From positions 620,001 through 684,000 of the forward strand of contig JAOYTL010000001.1 in NCBI GenBank assembly GCA_025846845.1: a stretch of 64,000 nt of DNA, given 5' to 3'. This DNA is from Alloboseaceae bacterium BT-24-1. Lineage in GTDB: Bacteria > Pseudomonadota > Alphaproteobacteria > Rhizobiales > Beijerinckiaceae. This document shows positions 9,262 through 17,704 of the stretch, piece after piece (position 1 is the stretch's first letter; each line of letters starts with the position of its first letter). The notes below the pieces were generated by a model. It ran no database searches, had not been told where the DNA came from, and saw nothing but the letters and a program-made list of their open reading frames with translations. Made by a program: the position numbers and the translations under genes.

Positions 9262-9750
9262 TCAGCGATACGGTGCATCCATCGCGATATTGCGCGCGAT
9301 CTCGCGTTCCCAGCGGGCGCCATTCTCGAGCAGCTTGTCCTTGTCATAGAACAGCTCCTCGCGGGTCTCGGTCGCGAATTCGAAATTCGGCCCCTCGACG
9401 ATGGCATCGACCGGGCAAGCTTCCTGGCAGAAGCCGCAATAAATGCACTTCGTCATGTCGATGTCGTAGCGCGTGGTGCGGCGGGTGCCGTCATTGCGGC
9501 GCGGGCCGGCCTCGATCGTGATCGCCTGTGCCGGACAGATCGCCTCGCAGAGCTTGCAGGCAATGCAACGCTCCTCGCCATTCGGATAGCGGCGCAGCGC
9601 GTGTTCGCCCCGGAAGCGCGGCGATAGCACGCCCTTCTCGAAGGGGTAGTTCAGCGTCGCCTTCGGCTTGAAGAAATAGCGCATCGACAGGACGAACGCG
9701 CCGACGAACTCCTTGAGGAGCAGTCCCTTGGCAGCCTGCGCGAGTGACAT
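9262..9750 (-). CDS. nuoI: NADH-quinone oxidoreductase subunit I
   Basis: 162 aa peripheral-arm subunit carrying two [4Fe-4S] clusters (N6a and N6b). Both ferredoxin motifs are intact: CIACKLCEAICPAQAI and CIYCGFCQEACPVDAI. The N-terminal amphipathic region LKEFVGAFVLSMRYFF anchors it to the membrane arm. The ATG at 9750 is chosen because it is preceded by an AGGA-type ribosome site and gives the usual N-terminus; an upstream TTG would add eight residues. It follows the small membrane protein by 20 nt. Confidence 0.96.
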   Translation of the reverse strand: MSLAQAAKGLLLKEFVGAFVLSMRYFFKPKATLNYPFEKGVLSPRFRGEHALRRYPNGEERCIACKLCEAICPAQAITIEAGPRRNDGTRRTTRYDIDMTKCIYCGFCQEACPVDAIVEGPNFEFATETREELFYDKDKLLENGARWEREIARNIAMDAPYR

Positions 9751-9770
9751 CTTTCCGTCCTTCTCTCGTC

Positions 9771-10010
9771 TCAACCGAACAATGCCCGGCCGATCAGGTA
9801 ACCGACGATGGGCAATCCGCCCACCGAAACCACCAGCACCGCCGCCTTGAGCAGGCGGATGCGCCGTTCGTAATCATCCTTCTCAGCCTGCGTCTGCGAG
9901 CTGTCGGTGCGACGTAGGCTCGCAACCACAACACCCGTGACGAGCCGATACTCGATCAGACCGACGACGAAGCCGATCAGGGCTCCGATCAGGCCGGCCT
10001 GGCCCGCCAT
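9771..10010 (-). CDS. small membrane protein inside the nuo operon, function unknown
   Basis: 79 aa. Two hydrophobic segments (about residues 6-24, GLIGALIGFVVGLIEYRL, and residues 55-77, AAVLVVSVGGLPIVGYLIG) flank a charged, probably cytoplasmic loop rich in Gln, Lys and Arg. The ATG at 10010 overlaps the nuoH stop by one base (TGATG), and nuoI begins 20 nt downstream, so it is cotranscribed and translationally coupled with complex I genes. No canonical subunit sits at this position. It could be an assembly or lineage-specific accessory protein; that is inference only. Confidence 0.75.
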   Translation of the reverse strand: MAGQAGLIGALIGFVVGLIEYRLVTGVVVASLRRTDSSQTQAEKDDYERRIRLLKAAVLVVSVGGLPIVGYLIGRALFG

Positions 10011-11029
10011 CAGGGAGCGGGCCCCCAACCGGTGATCTGCAGCACTGCCGCCACCACGACGACCGACGCCAGCGACAGCGGCAGGAAGACCTTCCAGCCC
10101 AGCCGCATCAGCTGATCATAGCGGTAGCGCGGCACGAAGGCCTTCACCATCGCGAACATGAAGAAGACCAGGCAGATCTTGAGCGCGAACCAGAACACGC
10201 CCGGCAGCCAGGTGAAGGGCGCGATCGGGAATGGCGGCAGCCAGCCACCGAGGAACAGGATCGTGGTCAGCGAGCACATGGTCATGATCGCCACGTATTC
10301 GCCGAGCATGAACAGCAGGTACGGCGTCGAGGAGTACTCGACCATGAAGCCGGCAACGAGCTCCGATTCCGCTTCCGGCAGATCGAAGGGCGGCCGGTTC
10401 GTCTCGGCCAGCGCCGAGATGAAGAAGACGATGAACATCGGGAAGAGCGGCAGCCAGTACCAGCCGAACAGGCCGGCCTTCGAGTTCTGCGCCTCGACGA
10501 TCGCCGAGAGGTTGAGCGAGCCGACGCAGAGCAGGACGGTGATGATGACGAAGCCGATCGAGACCTCGTAGGAGACCATCTGCGCCGCCGAGCGCAGCGC
10601 GCCGAGGAACGGATACTTCGAGTTCGAGGCCCAGCCGCCCATGATGACGCCGTAAACGCCGAGCGAGGAGATCGCGAAAATGTAGAGGACGCCGACATTG
10701 ATGTCGGCGATCGCCCAGCCCTCTGCCACCGGGATCACCGCCCAAGCCGCCAGCGCCAGCACGCAGGAGATCAGCGGCGCCAGCAAAAACACGCCCTTAT
10801 TGGCGCTGGAGGGGATGATCGGCTCTTTGAAGACGAATTTCAGCAAGTCGGCGAAACTCTGGAACAGGCCGAACGGGCCGACCACGTTCGGGCCGCGCCT
10901 GAGCTGCACCGCCGCCCAGATCTTGCGATCGGCGAGCAGGATGAAGGCGATGAAGACCAAAAGGCAGACCAGCAGCAGCAGGCTCTTGCCGGCGATGATC
11001 GCAAGGTCGAGGACGAGGTCCCAGTTCAT
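10010..11029 (-). CDS. nuoH: NADH-quinone oxidoreductase subunit H
   Basis: 339 aa membrane subunit (ND1) that forms the quinone access chamber and joins the membrane and peripheral arms. Hallmarks are ADRKIWAAVQLRRGPNVVGP near the N-terminus, GGWASNSKYPFLGALRSAAQ and the acidic loop ETNRPPFDLPEAESELVAGF. Eight or more hydrophobic segments are apparent. It starts 6 nt after nuoG stops. Confidence 0.97.
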   Translation of the reverse strand: MNWDLVLDLAIIAGKSLLLLVCLLVFIAFILLADRKIWAAVQLRRGPNVVGPFGLFQSFADLLKFVFKEPIIPSSANKGVFLLAPLISCVLALAAWAVIPVAEGWAIADINVGVLYIFAISSLGVYGVIMGGWASNSKYPFLGALRSAAQMVSYEVSIGFVIITVLLCVGSLNLSAIVEAQNSKAGLFGWYWLPLFPMFIVFFISALAETNRPPFDLPEAESELVAGFMVEYSSTPYLLFMLGEYVAIMTMCSLTTILFLGGWLPPFPIAPFTWLPGVFWFALKICLVFFMFAMVKAFVPRYRYDQLMRLGWKVFLPLSLASVVVVAAVLQITGWGPAP

Positions 11030-11035
11030 CGAGGC

Positions 11036-13099
11036 TTACTCCGCCGCCTGGCGCATGCGGCCGGAGGCCAGCGCCGAGCATTCCGCCATCACCGCCGAAG
11101 CGCGGGCGATGGGGTTCGTGGTGTAGAAATCGCTGATAGCCGGCGCGAAGCCCGCCTTCTCGGTGGCGCCGCCCTGCCCGGCCAGCTTCGCCAGACCGGC
11201 GCGATCGCCCTCCGCCACCCCATCGACGGCAGCGAAATGCGGATGCGTGGCGTAGAGCTCGCGGCGCAGCGCGGGAAGCGAGTCGAAGGGCAGCGGCTCG
11301 CCTAGCGAGGCGGAGAGCGCCCGCAGGATCGCCCAGTCCTCCTTGGCATCGCCAGGCGGGAAGGTGGCGCGAGCCGCCATCTGCACCCGCCCCTCGGTGT
11401 TGACGTAGGTGCCGGACTTCTCGGTGTAGGCGGCGCCCGGCAGGATCACGTCGGCGCGGTGGGCGCCCTTGTCGCCATGACTGCCCTGGTAGATCACGAA
11501 GGCGCCGGCCGGCACCTCGATCTCGTCGGCGCCGAGCAGGAAGAGCACGTCGAGCGCGCCAGCCGCCGTCATGCCGGCAACGTCGAGACCACCTTCGCCA
11601 GGCACGAAGCCGAGATCGAGAGCACCGACGCGGGCGGCCGCGGTGTGCAGCACGCCAAAGCCATTCCAGCCATCCTTGACCGCGCCGAGCAGGTCGGCGG
11701 CCTTGGCCGCAAGCGAGAGCACGGCGGCGCCGTCGGCGCGGGTCAGAGCGCCCTGCCCGATCAGTACCATCGGCCGCTCGCCCGACGCCCCGGCGCGCTT
11801 GACCAGATCGGCCAGCGTCTCAGGGCCAGCGCCGAGATAATCATAGGCGTAGGTCAGATCGACCTTCTCGCCGATCAGCGAGACCTTGAAGTCACCGCGC
11901 AGCCAGCGCTTGCGGATGCGGGCGTTGACGATCGGCGCCTCGCGACGCGGATTCGAGCCGATGATCAGCAGCGAAGTCGCGTCCTCGATCCCGGCGATGC
12001 CGGCGTTGAGGATGTAGCTGGCGCGGCCGAAAGCCGGGTCGAGTTTCGTCCCGTCCTGGCGGCAGTCGAGGTTGGTCGAGCCGAGGCCCGCGATCAGGCT
12101 TTTAAGCGCATAGATCTCCTCGACCGCGGCGAGATCGCCGGCGATGGCGCCGATGCGCTCGGGTTTGGCGGCCTTGAGCTTGCCCGCGACCAGCGAAAGC
12201 GCCTCGGTCCAGCTCGCCGGCCGCAAGTGTCCGTGCTCGCGGATATAGGGCTGGTCGAGCCGCTGGGTCCGGAGCCCGTCGGCGATGTGGCGGGTCTTGT
12301 CGGAGATCCACTCCTCGTTCACCGCCTCGTTGATGCGCGGCAGCACCCGCATCACTTCACGGCCACGCGAGTCGACACGGATCGCCGAGCCGACCGCATC
12401 CATCACGTCGATGGATTCGGTCTTGGTCAGCTCCCAGGGTCGGGCCTTGTTCTGGTAGGGCTTGGAGGTCAGCGCGCCAACCGGGCAGAGGTCGACGACA
12501 TTGCCCTGCAGCTCCGAGCTCATGGCGTGCTCGAGATAGGTGGTGATCTCCATGTCCTCGCCGCGGCCGATGGCGCCGAGGTCGGAGGCGCCAGCGACCT
12601 CGGTGGTGAAGCGGACGCAGCGCGTGCACTGAATGCAGCGCGTCATCGAGGTCTTGACCAGCGGGCCGATATACTTGTCCTCGACGGCGCGCTTGTTCTC
12701 GGCATAGCGCGAGGTGTCGACGCCATAGGCCATGGCCTGGTCCTGCAGGTCGCACTCGCCGCCCTGATCGCAGATCGGGCAGTCGAGCGGGTGGTTGATG
12801 AGCAGGAACTCCATCACCCCTTCGCGCGCCTTCTTGACCATGGGCGACCTGGTCAGCACGACCGGCAGCTCGCCGTTCGGGCCGGGGCGCAGATCGCGCA
12901 CGCCGATGGCGCAGGAGGCCTGGGGCTTCGGCGGGCCGCCCTTCACCTCGACCAGGCACATGCGGCAATTGCCGGCGATCGAGAGCCGCTCATGGAAGCA
13001 GAAGCGCGGCACCTCGGCGCCGGCCGCCTCGCAGGCCTGGAGAACGGTGTACTCCGCAGGAACGTCGACCTCGATGCCGTCGATCAGAAGCTTGGTCAT
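11036..13099 (-). CDS. nuoG: NADH-quinone oxidoreductase subunit G
   Basis: 687 aa iron-sulfur subunit of the NADH-dehydrogenase arm. Starting from the ATG at 13099 (MTKLLIDGIEVDVPAEYTVL) gives the standard N-terminal 2Fe-2S domain (PRFCFHERLSIAGNCRMCLV). The motifs HPLDCPICDQGGECDLQ and RCIQCTRCVRF follow, then a molybdopterin-oxidoreductase-like domain (LLIIGSNPRREAPIVNARI). A longer in-frame start at 13153 would overlap nuoF and adds an atypical Arg/Ser-rich leader, so it was not used. The gap to nuoF is 4 nt. Confidence 0.96.
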   Translation of the reverse strand: MTKLLIDGIEVDVPAEYTVLQACEAAGAEVPRFCFHERLSIAGNCRMCLVEVKGGPPKPQASCAIGVRDLRPGPNGELPVVLTRSPMVKKAREGVMEFLLINHPLDCPICDQGGECDLQDQAMAYGVDTSRYAENKRAVEDKYIGPLVKTSMTRCIQCTRCVRFTTEVAGASDLGAIGRGEDMEITTYLEHAMSSELQGNVVDLCPVGALTSKPYQNKARPWELTKTESIDVMDAVGSAIRVDSRGREVMRVLPRINEAVNEEWISDKTRHIADGLRTQRLDQPYIREHGHLRPASWTEALSLVAGKLKAAKPERIGAIAGDLAAVEEIYALKSLIAGLGSTNLDCRQDGTKLDPAFGRASYILNAGIAGIEDATSLLIIGSNPRREAPIVNARIRKRWLRGDFKVSLIGEKVDLTYAYDYLGAGPETLADLVKRAGASGERPMVLIGQGALTRADGAAVLSLAAKAADLLGAVKDGWNGFGVLHTAAARVGALDLGFVPGEGGLDVAGMTAAGALDVLFLLGADEIEVPAGAFVIYQGSHGDKGAHRADVILPGAAYTEKSGTYVNTEGRVQMAARATFPPGDAKEDWAILRALSASLGEPLPFDSLPALRRELYATHPHFAAVDGVAEGDRAGLAKLAGQGGATEKAGFAPAISDFYTTNPIARASAVMAECSALASGRMRQAAE

Positions 13100-13103
13100 G
13101 GTC

Positions 13104-14408
13104 TCACTCCGCCGCCATGAGCCTGACCGGCTCGCCATGGGGGTTGGCGGCATAATCGTCGATGCGCTGCTCGATTTCGTGACGGAAATGGTTGATCAGG
13201 CCCTGGATCGGCCAGGCGGCAGCATCGCCGAGCGCGCAGATGGTGTGGCCTTCGATCTGCTTGGAGACGTCGAGCAGCATGTCGATCTCGCGCTTCTGGG
13301 CGCGGCCCTCCGCCATGCGGTTGACGACTCGCCACATCCAGCCGGTGCCCTCGCGGCAGGGCGTGCACTGGCCGCAGCTCTCATGCTTGTAGAAATAGCT
13401 GATACGGGCGATGGCGCGGATGATGTCGGTCGACTTGTCCATGACGATCACCGCCGCCGTGCCGAGGCCCGACTTCAGCTTGGAGAGCGAGTCGAAATCC
13501 ATCGGCGTGTCGATGATCTGCTCGGCCGGAACCATGCGGACCGAGGAGCCGCCGGGGATGACCGCCTTGAGGTTGTCCCAGCCGCCACGGATGCCGCCGC
13601 AATGGCGGTCGATCAGCTCGCGAAAGGTCAGGCCCATCGCCTCTTCGACATTGCAGGGCTTGTTCACATGGCCCGAAACGCAGAACAGCTTGGTGCCGAC
13701 ATTGTTGGGCGTGCCGATCGAGGAGAACCAGCTCGCGCCGCGGCGCAGGATGGTTGGCGCGACCGCGATGGACTCGACGTTGTTGACGGTGGTCGGGCAG
13801 CCATAGAGGCCGACATTGGCCGGGAAAGGCGGCTTCAGCCGCGGCATGCCCTTCTTGCCCTCGAGGCTCTCCAGCAGCGCCGTCTCCTCGCCGCAGATAT
13901 AGGCGCCAGCGCCGTGATGCACATAGAGATCAAAGGGATAGCCGTGCTTGTTGTTCTTGCCGATGAGGTTCGCCTCATAGGCCTCGTCGACGGCGCGCTG
14001 CAGCGCCTCGCGCTCGCGAACATATTCGCCGCGGATGTAGATGTAGGCCGCGTGCGCGCCCATGGCGAAGGAGGCGATCAGGCAGCCCTCGACCAGCGTA
14101 TGCGGGTCGTTGCGCATGATCTCGCGATCCTTGCAGGTGCCCGGCTCCGACTCGTCGGCGTTGACGACGAGGTAGTGCGGGCGCCCGTCGCTCTGCTTGG
14201 GCATGAACGACCATTTCAGGCCGGTCGGGAAGCCGGCGCCGCCGCGTCCGCGCAGGCCCGACTTCTTCATCTCGTCGATGATCCAGTCGCGCCCCTGTTC
14301 GAGCAGGAACTTGGTGCCGTCCCAGGCGCCACGCTGCATGGCGCCCTTCAGCGACAGGTCGTGAAGGCCGTAGAGATTGGTAAAAATGCGGTCGCGATCA
14401 GCCAGCAT
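13104..14408 (-). CDS. nuoF: NADH-quinone oxidoreductase subunit F
   Basis: 434 aa flavoprotein subunit holding FMN, the NADH site and cluster N3. Visible motifs are SGLRGRGGAGFPTGLKWSF (nucleotide/FMN loop), ICGEETALLESLEGKKGMPR, and the cluster N3 signature ESCGQCTPCREGTGWMWRV plus HTICALGDAAAWP. Length matches the family. It lies 10 nt downstream of nuoE. Confidence 0.97.
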   Translation of the reverse strand: MLADRDRIFTNLYGLHDLSLKGAMQRGAWDGTKFLLEQGRDWIIDEMKKSGLRGRGGAGFPTGLKWSFMPKQSDGRPHYLVVNADESEPGTCKDREIMRNDPHTLVEGCLIASFAMGAHAAYIYIRGEYVREREALQRAVDEAYEANLIGKNNKHGYPFDLYVHHGAGAYICGEETALLESLEGKKGMPRLKPPFPANVGLYGCPTTVNNVESIAVAPTILRRGASWFSSIGTPNNVGTKLFCVSGHVNKPCNVEEAMGLTFRELIDRHCGGIRGGWDNLKAVIPGGSSVRMVPAEQIIDTPMDFDSLSKLKSGLGTAAVIVMDKSTDIIRAIARISYFYKHESCGQCTPCREGTGWMWRVVNRMAEGRAQKREIDMLLDVSKQIEGHTICALGDAAAWPIQGLINHFRHEIEQRIDDYAANPHGEPVRLMAAE

Positions 14409-14418
14409 CGTTGTCGCC

Positions 14419-15663
14419 TCACTTCACCGGCTTGTCGCCGAGGGCCGATTCCGGCCGCCAGCCTGTCGCGAGTTTCTTCGCCTGCGAAATCCAGTCGTCG
14501 CGCACGGCCCGGCCCTTGAAACCGGTCAGCCTTGCATCGACCCAGGCGAGCTCGGCCGGGGTCCAGGCGGCGATCTGGTCAAAGTGCCAGATGCCCATCT
14601 CATTGAGCATCTTGCCGAGCTTGGGACCGACGCCCCAGATCAATTCGAGATCGTCGCCCTTGCCGCCGCGGGCCGCGGTCAGCAGTTGCGGCTTGGTTTC
14701 GGACACGGCAGCGGCCGGCTCGGCAGCAGGAGCTGCCTTGGCCGCCGGCGCCTTCTCGGCTGTGCCCTTGGCGGGCGTGTCCTTGATCGCCTTGCTCGTC
14801 GCGGACGGCGTGTCCTGCGCGGCGCTGGCCGGCTGGTCCGGCTCTGACGGCTTCGGGCGGCCGGGAGCGGCAGCCTCTGGAGCCGGCGCCGTCTTGACGT
14901 CGGTCGGGCCAGCCTTGGCTGTCGCGGCCGCCACCTCGGCTTCCGCCTTGGCCTTGGCCTCGGCCGCAGCCTTCTCGCTGGCGATCTTGATCGCGTCCTC
15001 GCGCTGCCTCGTGATGCGCGCCTGCCAGTCGCCGGCGCCGATCACCGAGCCGTCGAAGAGGGCCGGATCCTTCAGCGTGTCGCCGCCGCCGAGCGGCTCC
15101 GAGCAGGAGCGGTCGACCTGCGGGCCGGGCTTGGTCGGGCGGCCTTCGCGCAGGTCGCCGAGGAGCTTGCGGAAATTATCCGGCGTCAGGTCTTCGTAGT
15201 AATCGAAATTGATCTGCGCCATCGGGGCGTTGCAGCAGGCGCCGAGGCATTCGACTTCGAGCCAGGACAGCTTGCCATCGGCGGTGACGGTCGATTGCGG
15301 GCCGATGACGTCCTCGCAGACCTTCTTCAGCGCCTCGGCACCGCGCAGCGCGCAAGGCGTCGTGCCGCAGAGCTGGATGAAGTGCTCGCCCACCGGCTGC
15401 AGGCTGAACATGGTGTAGAAGGTCGCGACCTCCAGCACCCGCATCGGCGCCATGCCGAGCTTGCGGGCGACCTCCTCGATCGCGGCGCGCGGCAGCCAGC
15501 CATCATGCTGCTCCTGCGCCTTCCAGAGCAGCGGAATCACGGCCGAAGCCTGGCGGCCTTCCGGGTACTTGGCGATCTGCTGATCAGCCCAGTTCTCGTT
15601 CGCCGCGGTGAAGGCGAAGGAGGTGGGTTGAACGTGATCAGGCGCGAGACGACGGACGGACAT
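14419..15663 (-). CDS. nuoE: NADH-quinone oxidoreductase subunit E with a long C-terminal extension
   Basis: 414 aa, about twice the length of a plain NuoE. Residues 1-180 are the thioredoxin-like 2Fe-2S subunit, with ligand cysteines at about 99, 104, 139 and 143 (LCGTTPCALRGAE and ECLGACCNAP). Residues 220-335 form an Ala/Lys/Pro/Glu-rich linker. Residues 338-400 (DLELIWGVGPKLGKMLNEMG, then FDQIAAWTPAELAWVD) resemble a helix-hairpin-helix-like module, which some alphaproteobacteria carry as a separate small protein next to nuo genes. The reading frame is uninterrupted, so this is a fusion and not an assembly of two genes. Confidence 0.93.
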   Translation of the reverse strand: MSVRRLAPDHVQPTSFAFTAANENWADQQIAKYPEGRQASAVIPLLWKAQEQHDGWLPRAAIEEVARKLGMAPMRVLEVATFYTMFSLQPVGEHFIQLCGTTPCALRGAEALKKVCEDVIGPQSTVTADGKLSWLEVECLGACCNAPMAQINFDYYEDLTPDNFRKLLGDLREGRPTKPGPQVDRSCSEPLGGGDTLKDPALFDGSVIGAGDWQARITRQREDAIKIASEKAAAEAKAKAEAEVAAATAKAGPTDVKTAPAPEAAAPGRPKPSEPDQPASAAQDTPSATSKAIKDTPAKGTAEKAPAAKAAPAAEPAAAVSETKPQLLTAARGGKGDDLELIWGVGPKLGKMLNEMGIWHFDQIAAWTPAELAWVDARLTGFKGRAVRDDWISQAKKLATGWRPESALGDKPVK

Positions 15664-15679
15664 ATCAGTTCTCTCTCGA

Positions 15680-15770
15680 CGTCATGCTCGGGCTTGTCCC
15701 GAGCATCCACGTCTTCGCAACATCGGCCACGTTCAAGACGTGGATGGTCGGCACAAGGCCGACCATGACG
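15680..15770. repeat. REP-like composite palindrome between nuoD and nuoE
   Basis: A 91-nt intergenic unit built from nested inverted repeats. Outer arms CGTCATG / CATGACG (15680-15686 and 15764-15770) enclose hairpin one, ATGCTCGGG-N5-CCCGAGCAT (15684-15706), a middle pair CCACGTCTT / AAGACGTGG (15707-15715 and 15735-15743), and hairpin two, ATGGTCGG-N7-CCGACCAT (15744-15766). This resembles the palindromic intergenic repeats dispersed in Rhizobiales genomes. It sits inside the nuo transcript, where the stems could affect mRNA stability or processing. Confidence 0.8.
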
Positions 15771-15780
15771 GTTGAGGCAA

Positions 15781-16971
15781 TCACCGATCGACCTCCCCGA
15801 ACACGATGTCGAGGGAGCCGAGGATCGCCGAGACGTCGGCGAGCATGTGCTTGCGGCACATGAAATCCATGGCCTGGAGATGGGCGAAGCCCGGCGCCTT
15901 GATCTTGCAGCGATAGGGCTTGTTGGTGCCGTCGGAGACGAGATAGACGCCGAACTCGCCCTTGGGCGCCTCGACGGCGGCGTAGACCTCGCCCGCGGGC
16001 ACCTTGTAGCCCTCGGTGTAGAGCTTGAAATGGTGGATCAGCGCTTCCATAGAGCGCTTCATCTCGCCGCGCTTGGGCGGCACCATCTTGCCGTCGAGCG
16101 AGGAGATCGGCCCGCCGCCATCGGCCGAGAGCAGCTTCTCGCAGCACTGCTTCATGATCCGGACCGACTGGCGCATCTCTTCCATGCGGATGCAGTAGCG
16201 GTCGTAGCAGTCGCCGTTCTTGCCGACGGGGATGTCGAATTCCATCTCCTCGTAGCACTCATAGGGCTGCGATTTGCGCAGGTCCCAGGGCGCGCCGGAG
16301 CCGCGCACCATCACGCCCGAGAAACCCCATTTCCAGCAGGTCTCGAGATCGACGACGCCGATATCGACATTGCGCTGCTTGAAGATGCGGTTGTCGGTGA
16401 GCAGGGTCTCGAGATCGTCGCAGACCTTGAGGAACGGGTCGCACCATTCGGCGATGTCGTGGATCAGCGAGGTCGGCAGGTCCTGGTGGACGCCGCCCGG
16501 CCGGACATAGGCCGCGTGCATGCGCGCGCCGCAAGCCCGCTCGTAGAAGATCATCAGCTTCTCGCGCTCCTCGAAGCCCCAGAGCGGCGGGGTGAGCGCG
16601 CCGACGTCCATCGCCTGCGTGGTGACGTTGAGGATATGCGAGAGGATACGGCCGATCTCGGAATAGAGCACGCGGATGAGCTGGCCGCGGCGCGGCACGG
16701 TGACGCCCATCAGCTTCTCGACCGCCAGCGAATAGGCATGCTCCTGGTTCATCGGCGCGACATAGTCGAGCCGGTCGAAATAGGGCAGCGCCTGGAGATA
16801 GGTCTTGTGCTCGATCAGCTTCTCGGTGCCGCGATGTAAGAGGCCGATATGAGGATCGACGCGCTCGACGATCTCGCCGTCGAGCTCCAGCACCAGGCGG
16901 AGCACGCCGTGCGCGGCCGGGTGCTGCGGGCCGAAATTGATCGAGAAGTTGCGGATGTTGTGTTCGGTCAT
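15781..16971 (-). CDS. nuoD: NADH-quinone oxidoreductase subunit D
   Basis: 396 aa, 49-kDa-type subunit that forms the quinone-binding pocket with NuoB. The start ATG at 16971 has a GAGG ribosome site 5 nt upstream and gives MTEHNIRNFSINFGPQHPAA. GPQHPAAHGVLRLVLELDGE contains the quinone-site His. PHIGLLHRGTEKLIEH and the C-terminal DIVFGEVDR end are typical of the family. An in-frame TTG at 16980 is a poorer start. Confidence 0.97.
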   Translation of the reverse strand: MTEHNIRNFSINFGPQHPAAHGVLRLVLELDGEIVERVDPHIGLLHRGTEKLIEHKTYLQALPYFDRLDYVAPMNQEHAYSLAVEKLMGVTVPRRGQLIRVLYSEIGRILSHILNVTTQAMDVGALTPPLWGFEEREKLMIFYERACGARMHAAYVRPGGVHQDLPTSLIHDIAEWCDPFLKVCDDLETLLTDNRIFKQRNVDIGVVDLETCWKWGFSGVMVRGSGAPWDLRKSQPYECYEEMEFDIPVGKNGDCYDRYCIRMEEMRQSVRIMKQCCEKLLSADGGGPISSLDGKMVPPKRGEMKRSMEALIHHFKLYTEGYKVPAGEVYAAVEAPKGEFGVYLVSDGTNKPYRCKIKAPGFAHLQAMDFMCRKHMLADVSAILGSLDIVFGEVDR

Positions 16972-16982
16972 TGACCTCAAAC

Positions 16983-17267
16983 CTATCCCTCAACCAGCAG
17001 GCGGCAATCCGCCTTACTGGAATGGACGCAACATTGCCGTTCGCTGAGATCGAACTTCCAGGACTGTCCAAACCGCTTAGAGCAAGCTCGTGATAGGTCC
17101 GGCTCGTATTCAGCGAGATTCATATCACCGTCGATTTTCCAAATGGCTTCCTCCTCAAGGAAGTGCTCGGTCAGCCCCTTGGAAAAATCTCTCCACAGTT
17201 CCGTTGTCCCATATCCGGCAACCGAGACTGCAACCAAAATACCAACGCTTCTGACCAATCTACGCAT
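16983..17267 (-). CDS. hypothetical small exported or membrane-anchored protein
   Basis: 94 aa, not recognised. It begins with a short basic stretch and one hydrophobic segment (MRRLVRSVGILVAVSVAGYG), consistent with a signal peptide or membrane anchor. A polar domain follows with four cysteines (CSKRFGQSW, QCCVHSSKADC) that could form disulfides in the periplasm. Its ATG overlaps the end of the upstream GFA-family gene by 8 nt and nuoD starts about 11 nt downstream, so it is embedded in the nuo transcript. No complex I role is known for such a protein. Confidence 0.6.
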   Translation of the reverse strand: MRRLVRSVGILVAVSVAGYGTTELWRDFSKGLTEHFLEEEAIWKIDGDMNLAEYEPDLSRACSKRFGQSWKFDLSERQCCVHSSKADCRLLVEG

Positions 17268-17700
17268 GATCAGCCGCCTGTTTTGCCATGAACTCGGCGA
17301 TCACCTGCTCACCGGTCTTGCGCCGGCGCTCGCCCGCAAAGGCGTAGAGGGCGGGCTTCTCGTCGATGAAAATCTCTTCGGCGAAGACAAGGTCGGCAGG
17401 GTCGTCGAGGCTCGGGAACGCCACCGCAACCGGGCCTGCGCCCGAACGCTGACGCCAAAACAGGCTGGTTCCGCAGTTCCGGCAGAAGACGCGCTCGCCC
17501 CATTCCGACGAGGGATAGACGGCAAGATGCGTCTCGTCGGCGACCGCGACGTCCGAGCAAGGCACGGTCATCAGTACGCCGCCGCTCCATTTGCGACACA
17601 TGTCGCAATGGCAGACGTCCATCTCCGGCTTGGCCATCGTCGCCGTGAAGCGAACGGAGCCGCAGAGACAGCCACCTGAGAGTGTGTGGCCCTCGCCCAT
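17260..17700 (-). CDS. GFA family (CENP-V/GFA domain) protein
   Basis: 146 aa zinc-binding protein of the GFA fold. The characteristic cysteine pattern is present: GGCLCGSVRF at the N-terminus, CHCDMCRKWSGG in the middle and FCRNCGTSLFW later. The family name comes from glutathione-dependent formaldehyde-activating enzyme, but most members have no proven function and should not be called Gfa enzymes. It lies between nuoC (4 nt upstream) and the 94-aa gene (overlapping), an unusual position inside a respiratory operon. A second GFA-family gene occurs at 55730-56149. Confidence 0.88.
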   Translation of the reverse strand: MGEGHTLSGGCLCGSVRFTATMAKPEMDVCHCDMCRKWSGGVLMTVPCSDVAVADETHLAVYPSSEWGERVFCRNCGTSLFWRQRSGAGPVAVAFPSLDDPADLVFAEEIFIDEKPALYAFAGERRRKTGEQVIAEFMAKQAADHA

Positions 17701-17704
17701 CGCG

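Noticed and set aside
11459..13120. A 553-codon plus-strand open frame opposite nuoG
   Set aside because: Antisense shadow with no recognisable fold; nuoG on the other strand has all its iron-sulfur motifs.
15680..15770. Possible CRISPR-like or riboswitch structure between nuoD and nuoE
   Set aside because: There is only one composite unit with internal palindromes and no spacer series; it matches dispersed intergenic palindromes better.
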